Shown here piece by piece: positions 38,248 to 46,716 of a stretch of 56,551 nucleotides of DNA; position 1 is the first letter of the stretch, and the number at the start of each line of letters is the position of its first letter. The notes under the pieces were generated by a model, which had not been told where the DNA came from, searched no databases, and saw only the letters and a list, made by a program, of their open reading frames with translations. Source of the DNA: Candidatus Hydrogenedentota bacterium (GTDB taxonomy: Bacteria; Hydrogenedentota; Hydrogenedentia; Hydrogenedentales; JAGMZX01); the NCBI GenBank assembly GCA_029556545.1, contig JAKQEQ010000063.1, forward strand, positions 1 through 56,551, written 5' to 3'. The position numbers and the translations under genes are program-made.

Positions 38248-40805
38248 GGGGGCATCCCTCCTGCTGTCGGCAAGGTGAACGTGAAGACACTGCCCTTGCC
38301 CCAGTCGCTTTCCGCGTGAACCTCGCCGCCCATAAGCTCCGCCAACCGACGGCAGATTGCCAAACCCAATCCCGTACCTTCGTGATTGCGCGTCAGTCCG
38401 GAGTCCACTTGCTTGAAAGGTTGGAAAAGCGTACGCAGATCATCCGGTTTAATGCCCATTCCGGTGTCGGTCACGCGCAGGAAGATGGCGGAATGAGACG
38501 GCGCCGCCGGTTCCACGCTGAGAATCACTTCGCCGCCGTCCGTGAATTTGATGGCGTTGTTGATCAGATTCAGCAGGACTTGCTCGACGCGCCGCTCATC
38601 GCCATCGAATGCGCCGATCTCCGGTGAGAGTTCCACGCGCAACGCCAGGCCCTTCTTCTCGGCCAACGGTTTCACAATGCCAATTACCTTCTCGATGGAC
38701 GCCCGCAGATCAAAGGGGGTCTTGTGTATTTCGAGTTGACCCGCTTCGATCTTGGAGATGTCGAGCACGTCATTGATGAGCCTCAACAGATGGTGCGCGC
38801 TCTTACGGACTATTTCAAGTTGCTTCCGCTGTTCTGCATTCAGCGGTCCTGGCAGCTCTTGAAGGAGAATACCGGTGAACCCGATGATCGAGTTGAGCGG
38901 TGTCCGCAGTTCATGGGACATGGTGGCCAGAAACGCGGACTTTACCCGGTCGGCCGCCTCAGCGCGGTCCCGCGCCACGGCCAATTCCGCGGTGCGCTCG
39001 GCGACGCGCCGCTCAAGGCCGATGTTCAGTTCCCGAATGGCATCCTCCGCCTGCTTGCGCTCGGTGACATCACGCGAAACCACCACAACTTGGGCCACAC
39101 GACCGTGCTCGTCTCGAATCACGCTGCCCTGGGACTCGATATGGCGCGGGCTGCCGTGCCGGTCGACCATGCGATATTCCAGGCGGTGCCCTTTGCCGGT
39201 GCGAACCGTCTCTTGGAACGCTTGTCGCACCCTCTCCCTATCTTCCGGATGGATTTGGTCAAAGGATGAAGTGCCGCGCAGTTTATCCGGGTTGCCCAGT
39301 ATTTCGCCGTAGGACGGACTGTTGTAAAGACGGCATCCATCCAGATCGAGCACGGCCACCAGGTCGGCAAGATTCTCCATGATCAGGCGGAACTGTTCCT
39401 CGCTGCGACGCAACGCCTCCTCTGCCCGTTTACGGTCAGTGATGTCGCGCACGATGGCCTGTAACAGAGTTTCTCCGGCCAAATCTAAGCTGTTCAAACT
39501 AACCTCAGCAGCAAATGGCGTACCGTCTTGCCGGCAGTGCTCCCATTCGAAAAACTGCGGCCCCTGCGTCAAGGCAAGACTGATCTTTTCCCGCGCCTTC
39601 TCATCGGAAGCACGACCATCCGGTTGATGCGGCGGCGAGTATGCAATCGGCGACGCCCCGATGATCTCGTCGCGGCTGCACCCGAACATCATCAGCGTGC
39701 GGTCATTGCAATCGATGAAGCGGTCATGCCGCATTAGAAAGATTGCGTCGTTCGCCGTCTCGAACAGCGTACGGTGCTTACACTCGCTTTCACGCAGTGA
39801 CTGCTCGGCACGCTTCATTTCGCTGTACGCGGCCTGGAGCTGCTCGTTGCGAAGCGCCAACTCTTTCGTGCGCAAATTGATCTGTCGTTTGAGCAGGAGG
39901 CTGCCCACCAGACTTACAACCAAAGCGGTCCCCGCAACCAGACCGACAACCTTGATCCATGCCGGAAACGCGAACGTGAACTTCTCGGAGGTCCATCGAT
40001 TCAGGACCTGATAATACATCGACTTCGGGTCACGCTTCAGGCGAACCAAGTGAAGGTCAATGGCCTCCAGTAACTCCTGGTCGCCACCACGAGAAGCCGC
40101 GAAAAACAGCCTCGTGGGGTTGAAAATGATCGCTGTATCATCCAGATCGAAGTCACGGACATGCCGCATGCCGTAGAAGCGATTGGTAATTGCCGCATCC
40201 GCGCCTCTCCCGGCGACCTTCTCAAAAATAGTCCGGTAATCTGGAAGGCGGATGAGCGTGATATCCAATCCAAAGTCGCCCACGAGGTTTTCGAAGGCGG
40301 CCTGTTGAATGGACCGCTCCAGAACGGCCACGCGTTTTCCGGCCAAGTCAACAATCGACCGAATCCCGCTGTCCTTCCGCGTATAGACCTGAAACCAGTC
40401 GGAAAGGACCGGTTCCCTATGAAAAGCAAATTCCTTTTCCCGCTCGGCCGCATAGGCCACATCGGGCATGAGATCAATTTCCCCCCGCGCCAACCGGTCC
40501 AGTCCTTCGCCCCATGTGCCGGCAACATATGCCAGTTCCCACTCTTCCTCTTTCGCAACATACTCGATGATCTCGACGAAGATGCCCGCGGGCTTGCCCG
40601 ATTCGTCCAGAAAGACCTTTGGAGCGTTTTCGTACACGCCCACTGTAACCACACGAGCCACGGCACTCGCGGGAAACATCTGCATGACTATCAAGGCCAA
40701 CATAATGAGGAGCCGCCGCGAAACAGCGTGTCCCCAGGCAACCGCCAGTCGCAGGCATTTCGAAGCCTGGATGGGCACTCGGCCCGTAATCGTCGTTCCC
40801 TTCAC
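38244..40805 (-). CDS. membrane sensor histidine kinase with periplasmic solute-binding domain
   Basis: 853 residues. A signal/anchor segment (about 25-47) precedes a SBP_bac_3 solute-binding domain (about 50-285; VTVGVYENAPKVFLDESGKPAGIF). A transmembrane helix lies near 292-313 (VVGLVAGTALVVSLVGSLLL), then a coiled coil, two PAS domains (345-600), HisKA with MSHELRTPLNSIIGF near 630 and a HATPase_c domain (DTGMGIKP, EGTGLGLAICRRLAELMGG). It resembles BvgS/EvgS-type sensors that bind a small ligand such as an amino acid. It is the first gene of the operon, followed by the receiver and hybrid kinase. The ligand is unknown. Confidence 0.9.
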   Translation of the reverse strand: MKGTTITGRVPIQASKCLRLAVAWGHAVSRRLLIMLALIVMQMFPASAVARVVTVGVYENAPKVFLDESGKPAGIFVEIIEYVAKEEEWELAYVAGTWGEGLDRLARGEIDLMPDVAYAAEREKEFAFHREPVLSDWFQVYTRKDSGIRSIVDLAGKRVAVLERSIQQAAFENLVGDFGLDITLIRLPDYRTIFEKVAGRGADAAITNRFYGMRHVRDFDLDDTAIIFNPTRLFFAASRGGDQELLEAIDLHLVRLKRDPKSMYYQVLNRWTSEKFTFAFPAWIKVVGLVAGTALVVSLVGSLLLKRQINLRTKELALRNEQLQAAYSEMKRAEQSLRESECKHRTLFETANDAIFLMRHDRFIDCNDRTLMMFGCSRDEIIGASPIAYSPPHQPDGRASDEKAREKISLALTQGPQFFEWEHCRQDGTPFAAEVSLNSLDLAGETLLQAIVRDITDRKRAEEALRRSEEQFRLIMENLADLVAVLDLDGCRLYNSPSYGEILGNPDKLRGTSSFDQIHPEDRERVRQAFQETVRTGKGHRLEYRMVDRHGSPRHIESQGSVIRDEHGRVAQVVVVSRDVTERKQAEDAIRELNIGLERRVAERTAELAVARDRAEAADRVKSAFLATMSHELRTPLNSIIGFTGILLQELPGPLNAEQRKQLEIVRKSAHHLLRLINDVLDISKIEAGQLEIHKTPFDLRASIEKVIGIVKPLAEKKGLALRVELSPEIGAFDGDERRVEQVLLNLINNAIKFTDGGEVILSVEPAAPSHSAIFLRVTDTGMGIKPDDLRTLFQPFKQVDSGLTRNHEGTGLGLAICRRLAELMGGEVHAESDWGKGSVFTFTLPTAGGMPP

Positions 40806-41091
40806 ACCGTTGTCTCCGGTTGTGCGCCCCGTTATTCTTGGAGGGCGATAATTGCCCCCTGCGCGTGACGTACCGCTTCCTGGTTAGGAACGGTGCAAGT
40901 GCCTAGCTTGGACTGTAGCAGGGTCTCCTGTTCCAAGTCCAAGATCGCTGAAGATCATAGCGGTCCCGAGCGGCAATCGGTCCGGCAGACGCTGACCGCC
41001 GATACGCAAGCGGCGCCGTATCCGCACGGTTCTCGCCGAGGCGTGATCGCTTACATGGAAGGTGCTCGCTAATCGTGCGAGTAAAGCAGCG
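40806..41091. other. divergent intergenic region
   Basis: Separates the leftward phosphorelay operon from the rightward secreted-protein gene at 41145. Both transcripts should start here. I found the rightward -10 element (41092) but no convincing leftward promoter, and no small gene. Confidence 0.5.
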
Positions 41092-41100
41092 TGGTATAAT
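41092..41100 (+). promoter_or_regulatory. extended -10 promoter element
   Basis: TGGTATAAT, consensus -10 with TGN extension, lies 44 bases before ATG 41145. No good -35 at the usual spacing. Confidence 0.55.
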
Positions 41101-41144
41101 GGGATCGTCGGGTTTGGCCGGCGAAATGGTGGGAGTGAGTGCAT

Positions 41145-41525
41145 ATGAAGTACATGATCGTAGCCGGGGTGATGTGTCAATTGTTGGTCTTGTGTGCGGG
41201 GGACCTGTTCACCGGGTCGCGCACGGATGATCCGCTGGGCGTCGCGGTATCGCCGCACACGCTGCTGCTGAGCCAGGACCAGCCCGGCGAGGTCATCGTG
41301 CATACCAGCATCCCGCTCAAGGATGTGGATTGCCCGACCGTCCAACTGAACGGCCTGCCCGCAAAGTCCGTGCGCGCGGATCTCCAGGGGCATATCGTCG
41401 CCGAATTCAGCGAAACCGCGGTGAAGGCCATCGTGGCGCCGCCCGAAGCGGTCCTGACGCTGACCGGCCTGTACAAGACGGCGGAGAGTTTCTCCGGCTC
41501 CGATACCGTGCGCGTGGTCCCGTAA
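41145..41525 (+). CDS. small exported hypothetical protein
   Basis: 126 residues. An N-terminal hydrophobic leader (MKYMIVAGVMCQLLVLCAG) suggests export. The mature part looks like a single immunoglobulin-like beta domain (PGEVIVHTSIPLKDVDCPTVQLNG, then VTLTGLYK-like strands) as seen in surface-binding modules. I do not recognise a specific family. ATG 41145 is preferred over GTG 41139 because GGGAG lies about 9 bases before it. It is convergent with hemCD, 18 bases apart at the stops. Confidence 0.65.
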   Translation: MKYMIVAGVMCQLLVLCAGDLFTGSRTDDPLGVAVSPHTLLLSQDQPGEVIVHTSIPLKDVDCPTVQLNGLPAKSVRADLQGHIVAEFSETAVKAIVAPPEAVLTLTGLYKTAESFSGSDTVRVVP

Positions 41526-41543
41526 CCGGCGTGCGGCGATAGG

Positions 41544-43244
41544 TCATCGTTCTCCGAAGTGAGAGACTATGGCGCGAAGCAGGCCGGGGACATCATATTG
41601 ATCCGGCTCGACGGTAACGTCCAGACCGAGGTGGCGCGCGGTGTCCGCCGTGACCGGGCCGAGGGCGGCGAAAGTGGCGCGCGCCTTTAGTGTCTCGAAA
41701 GGTTCGCCTTGCAGCCGCGCGCAAAAGTTCTTCGCCGTCGACGAACTGGTGAAAAGAATTAAATCCGGCGCAAACGTGAGCAACGCCGCAACGGTTTGTT
41801 CCGGAATCTCCGGTGCGACGGTCTCGTAGACAATCATCTCGCGGGTGTCCGCGCCGTGCGCCCGCAACGCCTCGGGCAGGTCAGGCCGCGCGAGGTCGCC
41901 TCGCGGGAGCAGGAATCGCTTGCCGCGCAGGTCGCCTTCCCGTTCGAGCAGCGCGGCAAACACGCTGTCCGCGACATATTTCTCCGGCGTGAGATCGACG
42001 TCGAGATCGCGATCGCGCAGGGCCGCGGCGGTTGCGGGTCCTACCGCGCATACGCGCGGGCACCCGAAATCGGCGAGTGTGGTGCCGTACGACGACAACA
42101 ATTCGAAAAAGAACTTCACGCCGTTCGCGCTGGTGAACACGACCCAATCCGTGGGCGCGACGCGCAAGCCGTCCGCGGGGCGCGCGCCGCGCACCTCGAT
42201 GGTCGGAAAGGCGAAGGTGTCCGCGCCGAGGTCGCGCAGCGCCTCGATCAGATCTGCCGCCTGTGATGCCGCGCGGGTCACGACAATCCGCTTGCCGCTG
42301 AGCGGCCGCCCGGCCGCGAGGCCGATCGCCGTCGTGCGGTGGACGAATTCCGCCGCCCCCATACGCAGCAAGACCTCGGCCGCGCGCCGCCCGAGTGTCC
42401 CCGCGTCTTCGATTCGCCCCTCGATTTCCGTGCGCAGGACGCGGCCGCCGTCCGGGTCGCAGATTCCGGCGTAGAGGCGCAGCAGGTCCCCCTCGACGCG
42501 GCCCAGCGCACCGACCGGCGTCTGGCAGCCGCCGCCCAGCGCGGCAAGCAGCGCGCGCTCGGCGGCGACTTCCGCCGCCGCCGCTGAGTCTTGCAGGAAC
42601 CCGAGGAGGGCCATGATGCGTTCGTCGTCCGCGCGTATCTCGATTCCGAGCGCCCCTTGGCCCGCCGCCGGTAGCATGACTTCCGGCGGCAACGCCTGCG
42701 CGATGATTGCGCTCTGACCCAACCGCCGCAGCCCGGCGGCGGCGAGCACGGCGGCATCGAGATCGCCTTCGCTGACCCGCCGCAGCCGCGTCGGCACATT
42801 CCCGCGCAGGTCCACGACCTCAAGATCGGGGCGGCGCGTTATCAACTGGAGGCGGCGGCGCAGACTCGACGTACCGACGCGCGCTCGGGACGGCAGCGCG
42901 TCGAGCGTCGCCCGCCCCTTGCTCACGAGCGCGTCGCGCGGGTCCTCGCGGACGGGCACGGCGCCGAGGGCGAGACCCTCGGGCAATTCCGTCGGAAGAT
43001 CCTTCAGGCTGTGAACGGCGAGATCGACGCGCCCGTCCAGCAGCGCGACCTCGATTTCCTTCGTGAAAAGTCCCTTGCCGCCGACCTGGGCCAGGGGCAC
43101 GTCGCGGATTTTGTCGCCGCGCGTCGCGATGTGTTCGATCACGACCTCGAAGTCCGGCCACTGAGCGCGCAGTTGCGCCGCCACCCAATCGCTTTGCGTT
43201 CGCGCGAGCAGGCTGCCCCGCGTGCCAATCACGACGCGGTCCAT
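41544..43244 (-). CDS. porphobilinogen deaminase fused to uroporphyrinogen-III synthase (HemC-HemD)
   Basis: 566 residues. Residues 1-305 are HemC, which polymerises four porphobilinogens. It has VIGTRGSLLARTQSDWV, the anion-binding VDLAVHSLKDLPTELP and the dipyrromethane-carrying cysteine in GGGCQTPVGA near 240. Residues about 320-566 are HemD, which closes the ring to uroporphyrinogen III, with RIVVTRAASQAADLIEAL and DLILFTSSSTAKNF. Fusion lets the unstable hydroxymethylbilane pass directly between sites; the same fusion is known in some other bacteria. Its ATG overlaps the hemA stop (TGATG), so it is coupled to hemA. Confidence 0.92.
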   Translation of the reverse strand: MDRVVIGTRGSLLARTQSDWVAAQLRAQWPDFEVVIEHIATRGDKIRDVPLAQVGGKGLFTKEIEVALLDGRVDLAVHSLKDLPTELPEGLALGAVPVREDPRDALVSKGRATLDALPSRARVGTSSLRRRLQLITRRPDLEVVDLRGNVPTRLRRVSEGDLDAAVLAAAGLRRLGQSAIIAQALPPEVMLPAAGQGALGIEIRADDERIMALLGFLQDSAAAAEVAAERALLAALGGGCQTPVGALGRVEGDLLRLYAGICDPDGGRVLRTEIEGRIEDAGTLGRRAAEVLLRMGAAEFVHRTTAIGLAAGRPLSGKRIVVTRAASQAADLIEALRDLGADTFAFPTIEVRGARPADGLRVAPTDWVVFTSANGVKFFFELLSSYGTTLADFGCPRVCAVGPATAAALRDRDLDVDLTPEKYVADSVFAALLEREGDLRGKRFLLPRGDLARPDLPEALRAHGADTREMIVYETVAPEIPEQTVAALLTFAPDLILFTSSSTAKNFCARLQGEPFETLKARATFAALGPVTADTARHLGLDVTVEPDQYDVPGLLRAIVSHFGER

Positions 43245-44518
43245 CAAAAGTCTTCCTTCAGCCCGAATAGGCGCTTGATGAGCGACAAAACGCGCCCGGG
43301 GTCGTCCTCGGTGACTTCGCGCTTGAGCTGGGTCATGGGCCGCTGCAGGATGGTGTTCACGATGCGCTTGGTGAGATATTCGACTTCCTCCCGCTGTTTT
43401 CCCGTTAGATCGGGCAGCGCGTGAAGCGTCTTATCCAATTCCCGCTCCCGGATCGCGTGGAGTTCGTTCGCCATCGAGACAATCGCCGGCTCCGCCCGCA
43501 GCCCCTTGCGCCAGCGCATGAACTGATCGACCTGGCGGTCCACCATCGCCATGCACGTCGCCATCTCCGCGCGGCGCGCCTCGAGGTTCTGGTCCGCCAC
43601 CTGCTGCAGCGCGTCCAAGTCGTAGAGATATACATTGTCCAGGTCGTTCACGGCGGGGTCGATGTCGCGCGGCACCGCGATATCGATGACGAACATGGGT
43701 TCCTGGTTCCGTTCCCGGAGCGCGCGCTGAAAGTCCGCCGGACCCAGAATCGGCTCCTCGGCGGCCGTCGAACTGATCGCGATGTCGGCGAGCGCGAGCG
43801 ATTCACACAGGCGGTCGAAGCCGATCGGCTCGCCGCGAAAACGCTCCGCGAGTTTCCGGGCCCGCTCGACATTCCGGTTCACGACCAGCACGCGCCCCAC
43901 GCCGCGCGCGATCAGCGTCTTAAGTGTCAACTGGCCGGTCTCGCCCGATCCGACGACCATGACGGTCTTCGTGCCGAGGTCGCCGAAGACTTGCGTCGCG
44001 AGGTCCACGGCCACGGACGGCACAGACACCTTGCCCGATCCGATGTTCGTCTGCGTGCGCACGTCCTTGGCCACCTTGAGCGCGCGTTGAAACAGCGCGT
44101 TGAGGATCTTGTCCGTCGCCTGCGCCGCCTGCGCCGCGAGGAAGGCGTCCTGCACCTGCCCGAGCACCTGCGCCTCGCCCACGACCATGCTGTCGAGACT
44201 GCACGCCACGCGAAACAAGTGCGCCGCGGATTCCGCCCCGGACAACTCATAGAGCGCGGCGCGGAACAGGTCAACCGGTACGTCGTGCCATTCGGAGAGA
44301 AACGCGCGGCTGACCGCGTGCAGTTCCTCGGCCGGGCGCTCCGCGCGCGTGTAGACCTCGACGCGGTTGCACGTGCTCAGAATGACCGCGCCGCCATCAT
44401 CGAGGCGCTTCTTGATCGCGTGCAGCGCGTTCGGCAGCCGCGCCTCCGGGAAGGCCAGCCGTTCACGCAGCGCCAGCGGGCTGGTGTGGTGGCTGATGCC
44501 GGTCAGGGCGATGGTCAT
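43244..44518 (-). CDS. glutamyl-tRNA reductase
   Basis: 424 residues. It reduces glutamyl-tRNA to glutamate-1-semialdehyde, the first committed step of C5-pathway tetrapyrrole synthesis. GISHHTSPLALRERL opens the protein, the catalytic cysteine is C50 in LSTCNRVEVY, the SLDSMVVGEAQVLGQV block follows, and the NADPH site VVGSGETGQLTLKTL lies near 185. A C-terminal dimerisation helix region closes it. The start at 44518 is set by the GISHHT opening; its ATG overlaps the stop of the upstream ccsA/hemX-like gene (ATGA). Open frame continues upstream in the same frame but is only antisense to that other gene. Confidence 0.94.
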   Translation of the reverse strand: MTIALTGISHHTSPLALRERLAFPEARLPNALHAIKKRLDDGGAVILSTCNRVEVYTRAERPAEELHAVSRAFLSEWHDVPVDLFRAALYELSGAESAAHLFRVACSLDSMVVGEAQVLGQVQDAFLAAQAAQATDKILNALFQRALKVAKDVRTQTNIGSGKVSVPSVAVDLATQVFGDLGTKTVMVVGSGETGQLTLKTLIARGVGRVLVVNRNVERARKLAERFRGEPIGFDRLCESLALADIAISSTAAEEPILGPADFQRALRERNQEPMFVIDIAVPRDIDPAVNDLDNVYLYDLDALQQVADQNLEARRAEMATCMAMVDRQVDQFMRWRKGLRAEPAIVSMANELHAIRERELDKTLHALPDLTGKQREEVEYLTKRIVNTILQRPMTQLKREVTEDDPGRVLSLIKRLFGLKEDF

Positions 44519-45363
44519 ACCGCCCCTCCCCGGAAATTGTAGTTGGTCAGGCCGAGCACGTTCAGCACGAGATACGCGCACAGCAGGAATCCGAACGCGA
44601 GAAACACGCAGTAGGCCAGTTTCGGCCCTCGCAGCCAGCCCCGCGCCCGCGCGTGGTAACTGAAACTGTACAGGAGCGCCATCACCAGCGAGAGCACGAT
44701 CTTCGGCGAAAGCCACCACGTGTCGCTCAGCGGGCTGCTGTCGTACCACGCCCAGGACAACCCGAGCCACAACGTGATCACGAACAAGGGATAACCGTAA
44801 CGAATGAGCAGGTAGAGCGTGTGATCGAGTTCCTCGAGCGACGGCAACTTCAGGAACAGGCCCGTGGTGTGACGCCGCTTCAGCCGGCCTGCCTGAAACA
44901 CGTAGGCCAGGCTGGTCAGACTCGCCAGCAGGAACAAGGCATACGCGAGCATGGCGAGCGTCACGTGTACGGCCAGGAGCACCGTGGTCAGGTGTTCCGG
45001 CGCGACGCGGTAGTCCGCCCGCGCCGTATACGCGCCGATCAGCGCGATCGCCGCCAACGGCGGCACGTAGAAACACAACAACGCCCGGCGCTTCTCCGCC
45101 CGCGCCACCGCGCCGCCCGTCGCCGTGCCCATGAGCACGAAGAGCATCAGGCTGTCCGTCGGACTCGTCATCGGCAACAGGCGCGAGTGGACCAGACGCA
45201 AGACGAGCGCGCTCGCCAGCAATACCGCACCGATCGCCATGAGCCGCGCCGCCGCCCGCAGCCGAACCGCCGTCTCCTCGCGAAGATACCAGAAAGACAA
45301 CGCGGCCGCGCCGACGTAACAGGCGACGCCCGCGTACAGAACACCGTAGATCGCGCCGTGCAC
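44515..45363 (-). CDS. CcsA/HemX-family membrane protein (cytochrome c assembly type)
   Basis: 282 residues with about eight transmembrane helices. It belongs to the CcmC/CcsA/HemX group: conserved histidines appear in VLLAVHVTLAMLAYALFLLAS and YSFSYHARARGW, and the tryptophan-rich loop is DTWWLSPK rather than a full WWD motif. In Bacillus, HemX precedes hemA and controls glutamyl-tRNA reductase amount. CcsA homologues move haem for cytochrome c maturation. Being first in an operon with hemA and hemCD favours the HemX-type role, but haem transport is possible. The stop overlaps the hemA start. Confidence 0.8.
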   Translation of the reverse strand: MHGAIYGVLYAGVACYVGAAALSFWYLREETAVRLRAAARLMAIGAVLLASALVLRLVHSRLLPMTSPTDSLMLFVLMGTATGGAVARAEKRRALLCFYVPPLAAIALIGAYTARADYRVAPEHLTTVLLAVHVTLAMLAYALFLLASLTSLAYVFQAGRLKRRHTTGLFLKLPSLEELDHTLYLLIRYGYPLFVITLWLGLSWAWYDSSPLSDTWWLSPKIVLSLVMALLYSFSYHARARGWLRGPKLAYCVFLAFGFLLCAYLVLNVLGLTNYNFRGGAV

Positions 45364-45441
45364 CGAAGCATCCTTTCATCCGCCGCAAGCGGATTCGTTC
45401 AAGCGGCCGATCGCCGCCGTTCAGGTCCAGGTCCGCGCGCC

Positions 45442-46377
45442 TTACTCGGGCGCGGAAGGTAAGGATAGCGCCTCCTGGATGCTTGCGGCAAAGGCTTTCG
45501 GCGCGTCCGTGACGAACCACCGGATGCCCGCGTCGATGAGGCCGCGCAGGGACAGGGCATCGAAGATCATGGGCCGCGCCTGCAGCGCGACGCCCGCGGC
45601 GCGCGTCCGTTTCACCGCGTCGCGCAGGTACTCCGGTTCGAGGAAATACGTCACCGGCGAACCGCCGCGCCGCGGCCCGTACAAGTGCAACTGGAGTTGG
45701 CTGAGTCCCGCGAAGTCTTCCGCGGCCAGTTCCTCGAAGCGCGCCTTGATCGCCCGGGGCGTCCCGCTCAGCCACGTCATCGTGCGCGCGCCCTCGTAGA
45801 GCTGCTGTAAGCGCCGGCACGCCGCGACGTCGCCGTGAACGAAAATGACGCGCCGTTCCAAGCCCGCCTCGCGCAGGCATTCCGCGAGGCGCTGCTCATC
45901 CGCGTCCTTCAGGTCGAGATAGATTTCCCGATCGGGCTTGTCCCGCATCGCCGCGAGTACCTCGTCCAGCGTCGGGACCGGCGTACCCGCGTACTTCGCG
46001 TCGAACCAGCCGCCCGCGTCCCACCCGCGCAGCGTCTCGAACGGTATCTCGGCGATCCGCTTCGCGCGCCACGGCTCGGGCGCGTTCGTGGTGCGCGCGG
46101 GCGTCTCGTCGTGCATACAGACGACCACGCCGTCCCGCGTCGTGCGCAGATCTACCTCCGGCACCGCGCCGCGGATGCTCCAGGCGTGTTCAAGCGCGAC
46201 CAGCGTATTCTCCGGGACCTCTTCGAGGCCACCGCGATGCGCCTGGAAATACACCATGATGCACGCCTCCTCTCCTACCGCGAACACCTGCGCCAGACTC
46301 ACCAACACCCAGATCGCGACAATTCCCGCCGCCCACGACCAGTGGCACGGGCGTCTCGCCCGTGCTCCAAAGACCAT
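45442..46377 (-). CDS. exported glycerophosphodiester phosphodiesterase-family protein
   Basis: About 311 residues. After a hydrophobic signal/anchor (WSWAAGIVAIWVLVSLAQVFA, about 13-35) comes a GDPD TIM barrel with QAHRGG, ENTLVALEHAW, VPEVDLRTTRDGVVVCMHDETPARTTN and late blocks IYLDLKD and WFVTDAPKAF. The catalytic His pair and Glu/Asp metal ligands are present. It should split glycerophosphodiesters outside the cytoplasm. ATG 46377 is used; ATG 46431 is also in frame. The first 14 residues are encoded by a REP-family B palindrome (46342-46364), so the native N-terminus may have been replaced. It lies upstream of the haem operon on the same strand. Confidence 0.8.
   Translation of the reverse strand: MVFGARARRPCHWSWAAGIVAIWVLVSLAQVFAVGEEACIMVYFQAHRGGLEEVPENTLVALEHAWSIRGAVPEVDLRTTRDGVVVCMHDETPARTTNAPEPWRAKRIAEIPFETLRGWDAGGWFDAKYAGTPVPTLDEVLAAMRDKPDREIYLDLKDADEQRLAECLREAGLERRVIFVHGDVAACRRLQQLYEGARTMTWLSGTPRAIKARFEELAAEDFAGLSQLQLHLYGPRRGGSPVTYFLEPEYLRDAVKRTRAAGVALQARPMIFDALSLRGLIDAGIRWFVTDAPKAFAASIQEALSLPSAPE
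46342..46364. repeat. REP-family B element, copy 1
   Basis: A 23-base segment identical to 52156-52178. Its core CACGGGCGTCTCGCCCGTG is a perfect hairpin (8-bp arms, TCT loop). AAAGACCATG follows, similar to AAGACCATG at the other copy. It lies inside the 5' end of the GDPD gene. Confidence 0.8.
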
Positions 46378-46648
46378 GGGGAAGATACCCCCGCTCCTGT
46401 CTGTGGCGTGCGCGTTCATTATGCATCTCATACGATGATTTACTCCGTCTTCAGCCGTTCGAGGCAGGGCGTTCGCCGCCCGGAAAAACGAGCGGCAGAC
46501 TGAGACAACGACGAGCGGTCAGCCACGCCGCCTCCTTCGTATTTGAAAGACCAACCCTCATCATACTGGAAATACCCGTCCTGCGGCACAACCGCCCTAT
46601 CCATGCCTCGATGGATTGCGATTACGATACCCGTGCGACGGCTCGGTG
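46378..46648. other. divergent intergenic region
   Basis: Between the GDPD gene (leftward) and the PLD-helicase gene (rightward). It may include up to 18 extra 5' codons of the GDPD gene (to 46431). Otherwise I see no gene and no repeat. Confidence 0.5.
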
Positions 46649-46657
46649 TGCTATGAT
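46649..46657 (+). promoter_or_regulatory. extended -10 promoter of the PLD-helicase gene
   Basis: TGCTATGAT lies 59 bases before ATG 46717. No good -35 is visible at normal spacing. Confidence 0.4.
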
Positions 46658-46716
46658 GGCGCGAACGCCACGGGGTTACCGCGGAGCAATCGCGACAACG
46701 GGAGGACAACCGGGGA

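Noticed and set aside
44519-45880. In-frame upstream extension of hemA to about 878 codons
   Set aside because: The extra part is antisense-like, Arg/Gly-rich and overlaps the ccsA/hemX gene and the intergenic region. HemA family members start at the GISHHT motif encoded at 44518.
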